Shown piece by piece: positions 13,557 to 14,231 of a DNA stretch of 14,231 nt (its first letter is position 1; each line of letters starts with the position of its first letter). The position numbers were made by a program, and so were the translations under genes. The DNA comes from JAJKIV01 sp036509075 (GTDB lineage Bacteria; Gemmatimonadota; Gemmatimonadetes; Gemmatimonadales; Gemmatimonadaceae). Below the pieces are notes generated by a model. That model was given only the letters and a program-made list of their open reading frames with translations. It ran no database searches and had not been told where the DNA came from. Location: the NCBI GenBank assembly GCA_036509075.1, contig DATCGG010000118.1, forward strand, positions 1-14,231. Direction: 5' to 3'.

Positions 13557-14231
13557 ATGCGGCGGAGCGGGGCAGTTTCATGGATGACGAGGACCGGCCG
13601 ATTGCCGGCGGCGCTTCTTTCAGCCGCGGTGGTCGGCGGTCTTGTCGCGTCCGGGGTCGTGGTGGCCGCCGATCGTCGAACGAAGAGCTCGGAGCTGCGG
13701 CGTCTGGCGGCGGCGGTCGGGCCGCATCGCGTGATGAGGGCTCGGCTCACCGGCGGGTTTGCGTACGCGCCGTGCGATACGGCAGTACCTAACGACTCGC
13801 TCGTCGTGGGGCTGGTGTGCCGCACCGCGCCGCTTCGAGAGTGGCCGCAGTACCCGCAGCTGTCGAAGCTGGCGGGGACGATGCGGGCGGCTCGCGCGTC
13901 ATCCGAATCCGACGCAAGCCGCGGTCACGCGGCCGCCTCGTGGAATGTGGTCTGGGGAAATCTCGATGAGGCGATCGACCAGCTGCGAGCCGCTGCCCGT
14001 GTAGAGCCGTCAAGGGCCAGCATTCAGAGCGATCTGGCCGCGGCGCTGCTGGCGCGCGCCGGGCACTTCCAGGATCCACGGTCGATCCTCGAGGCGTACA
14101 CATCCGCCGCCCGCGCAGTCGCAATCGACTCCATGTTGCCCGAAGCACGATTCAACCAGGCGTTGGTGCTCGAATGGCTGCAGCTTCGCCGGGATGCGCT
14201 GGTTGCGTGGTCGTCGTACCTGAAGCTCGAC
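13557..14231 (+). CDS. Membrane-anchored TPR-like protein, partial (runs off right edge)
   Basis: Open from ATG 13557 to the window edge (225 codons, no stop), in the frame whose last in-frame stop is that of the preceding anti-sigma gene (TGA 13518-13520). A single N-terminal hydrophobic helix (~16-37, LPAALLSAAVVGGLVASGVVVA) serves as anchor or uncleaved signal. From ~120 on it has TPR-like paired helices: AASWNVVWGNLDEAIDQLRA, QSDLAAALLARAG, then EARFNQALVLEWLQLRRDAL. In related operons, TPR proteins after an ECF factor may continue into a CHAT protease-like domain; whether this one does cannot be seen. ATG 13584 (residue 10) is an alternative start; neither has a convincing Shine-Dalgarno. 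It probably belongs to the kinase-sigma-anti-sigma operon, 36 bases after the previous stop. Confidence 0.82.
   Translation, partial: MRRSGAVSWMTRTGRLPAALLSAAVVGGLVASGVVVAADRRTKSSELRRLAAAVGPHRVMRARLTGGFAYAPCDTAVPNDSLVVGLVCRTAPLREWPQYPQLSKLAGTMRAARASSESDASRGHAAASWNVVWGNLDEAIDQLRAAARVEPSRASIQSDLAAALLARAGHFQDPRSILEAYTSAARAVAIDSMLPEARFNQALVLEWLQLRRDALVAWSSYLKLD

Larger units (their letters stand above)
1552..13794. repeat. Dispersed short word GTTAGG(C)/(G)CCTAAC, 14 copies
   Basis: Copies start at 1552, 2353, 2472, 2660, 4357, 7089, 7512, 8699, 8882, 10645, 11284, 11341, 11381 and 13787. Eight are the full octamer CGTTAGGC or its complement. Both orientations occur (9 and 5 on the plus strand), and nearly all copies are inside genes, read mainly as Leu-Gly (TTA GGC) or Pro-Asn (CCT AAC). 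Confidence 0.7.

Overview
The window is GC-rich (roughly two thirds G+C by eye), densely coding bacterial DNA. The gene content is a UPF0182 giant membrane protein, a DUF1080 + Gfo/Idh/MocA sugar pair, and a Ser/Thr kinase - ECF sigma - anti-sigma - TPR cassette. Together with REP-like intergenic hairpins this suggests a soil-type Gemmatimonadota, with Acidobacteriota as the alternative. That assignment is inference; no rRNA or other taxonomic marker is present. No tRNA, rRNA, CRISPR array, transposase or phage gene was found.

Left block (1-5380, minus strand). Three genes read leftwards: a 968-residue UPF0182 membrane protein, a DUF4956 membrane protein, and, 16 bases further on, a large gene that runs off the left edge. 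The visible 483 residues of that gene read as CYTH domain, then a degenerate Nudix-like domain, then the start of polyphosphate kinase 1 (PPK1). It has no stop codon inside the window, so a complete-ORF search shows only shadows there. DUF4956 proteins are usually partners of VTC/CYTH polyphosphate polymerases. The pair therefore looks like a membrane-linked polyphosphate module in which the CYTH partner is fused to PPK1. This is the most notable content of the window.

Central block (5463-9245, plus strand). An MFS transporter of the hexuronate/ACS type, a secreted DUF1080 (3-keto-glycoside hydrolase family) protein and a Tat-exported Gfo/Idh/MocA oxidoreductase form a likely sugar-handling cluster. 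A REP/MITE-like hairpin sits in each of the two spacers between them.

Regulatory island (9242-9897, minus strand). An intact ArsR-family repressor is joined by an ATGA overlap to an SRPBCC/AHSA1 gene that has lost its middle and is a pseudogene. An 18-bp perfect palindrome 20 bases upstream of arsR is its probable operator. The pseudogene's stop codon and the oxidoreductase's stop codon interlock in one CTAG.

Right block (10008-14231, plus strand). A membrane-anchored Ser/Thr kinase, an ECF-like sigma factor starting a few bases after it, a single-pass anti-sigma-like protein lacking zinc ligands, and a TPR-like membrane-anchored protein cut by the right edge form a signal-transduction operon.

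Across the whole window a short word, GTTAGG(C)/(G)CCTAAC, recurs 14 times in both orientations, almost always inside genes. It accounts for all in-frame TTA leucine codons in the kinase and oxidoreductase genes. This looks like selection at the DNA level.
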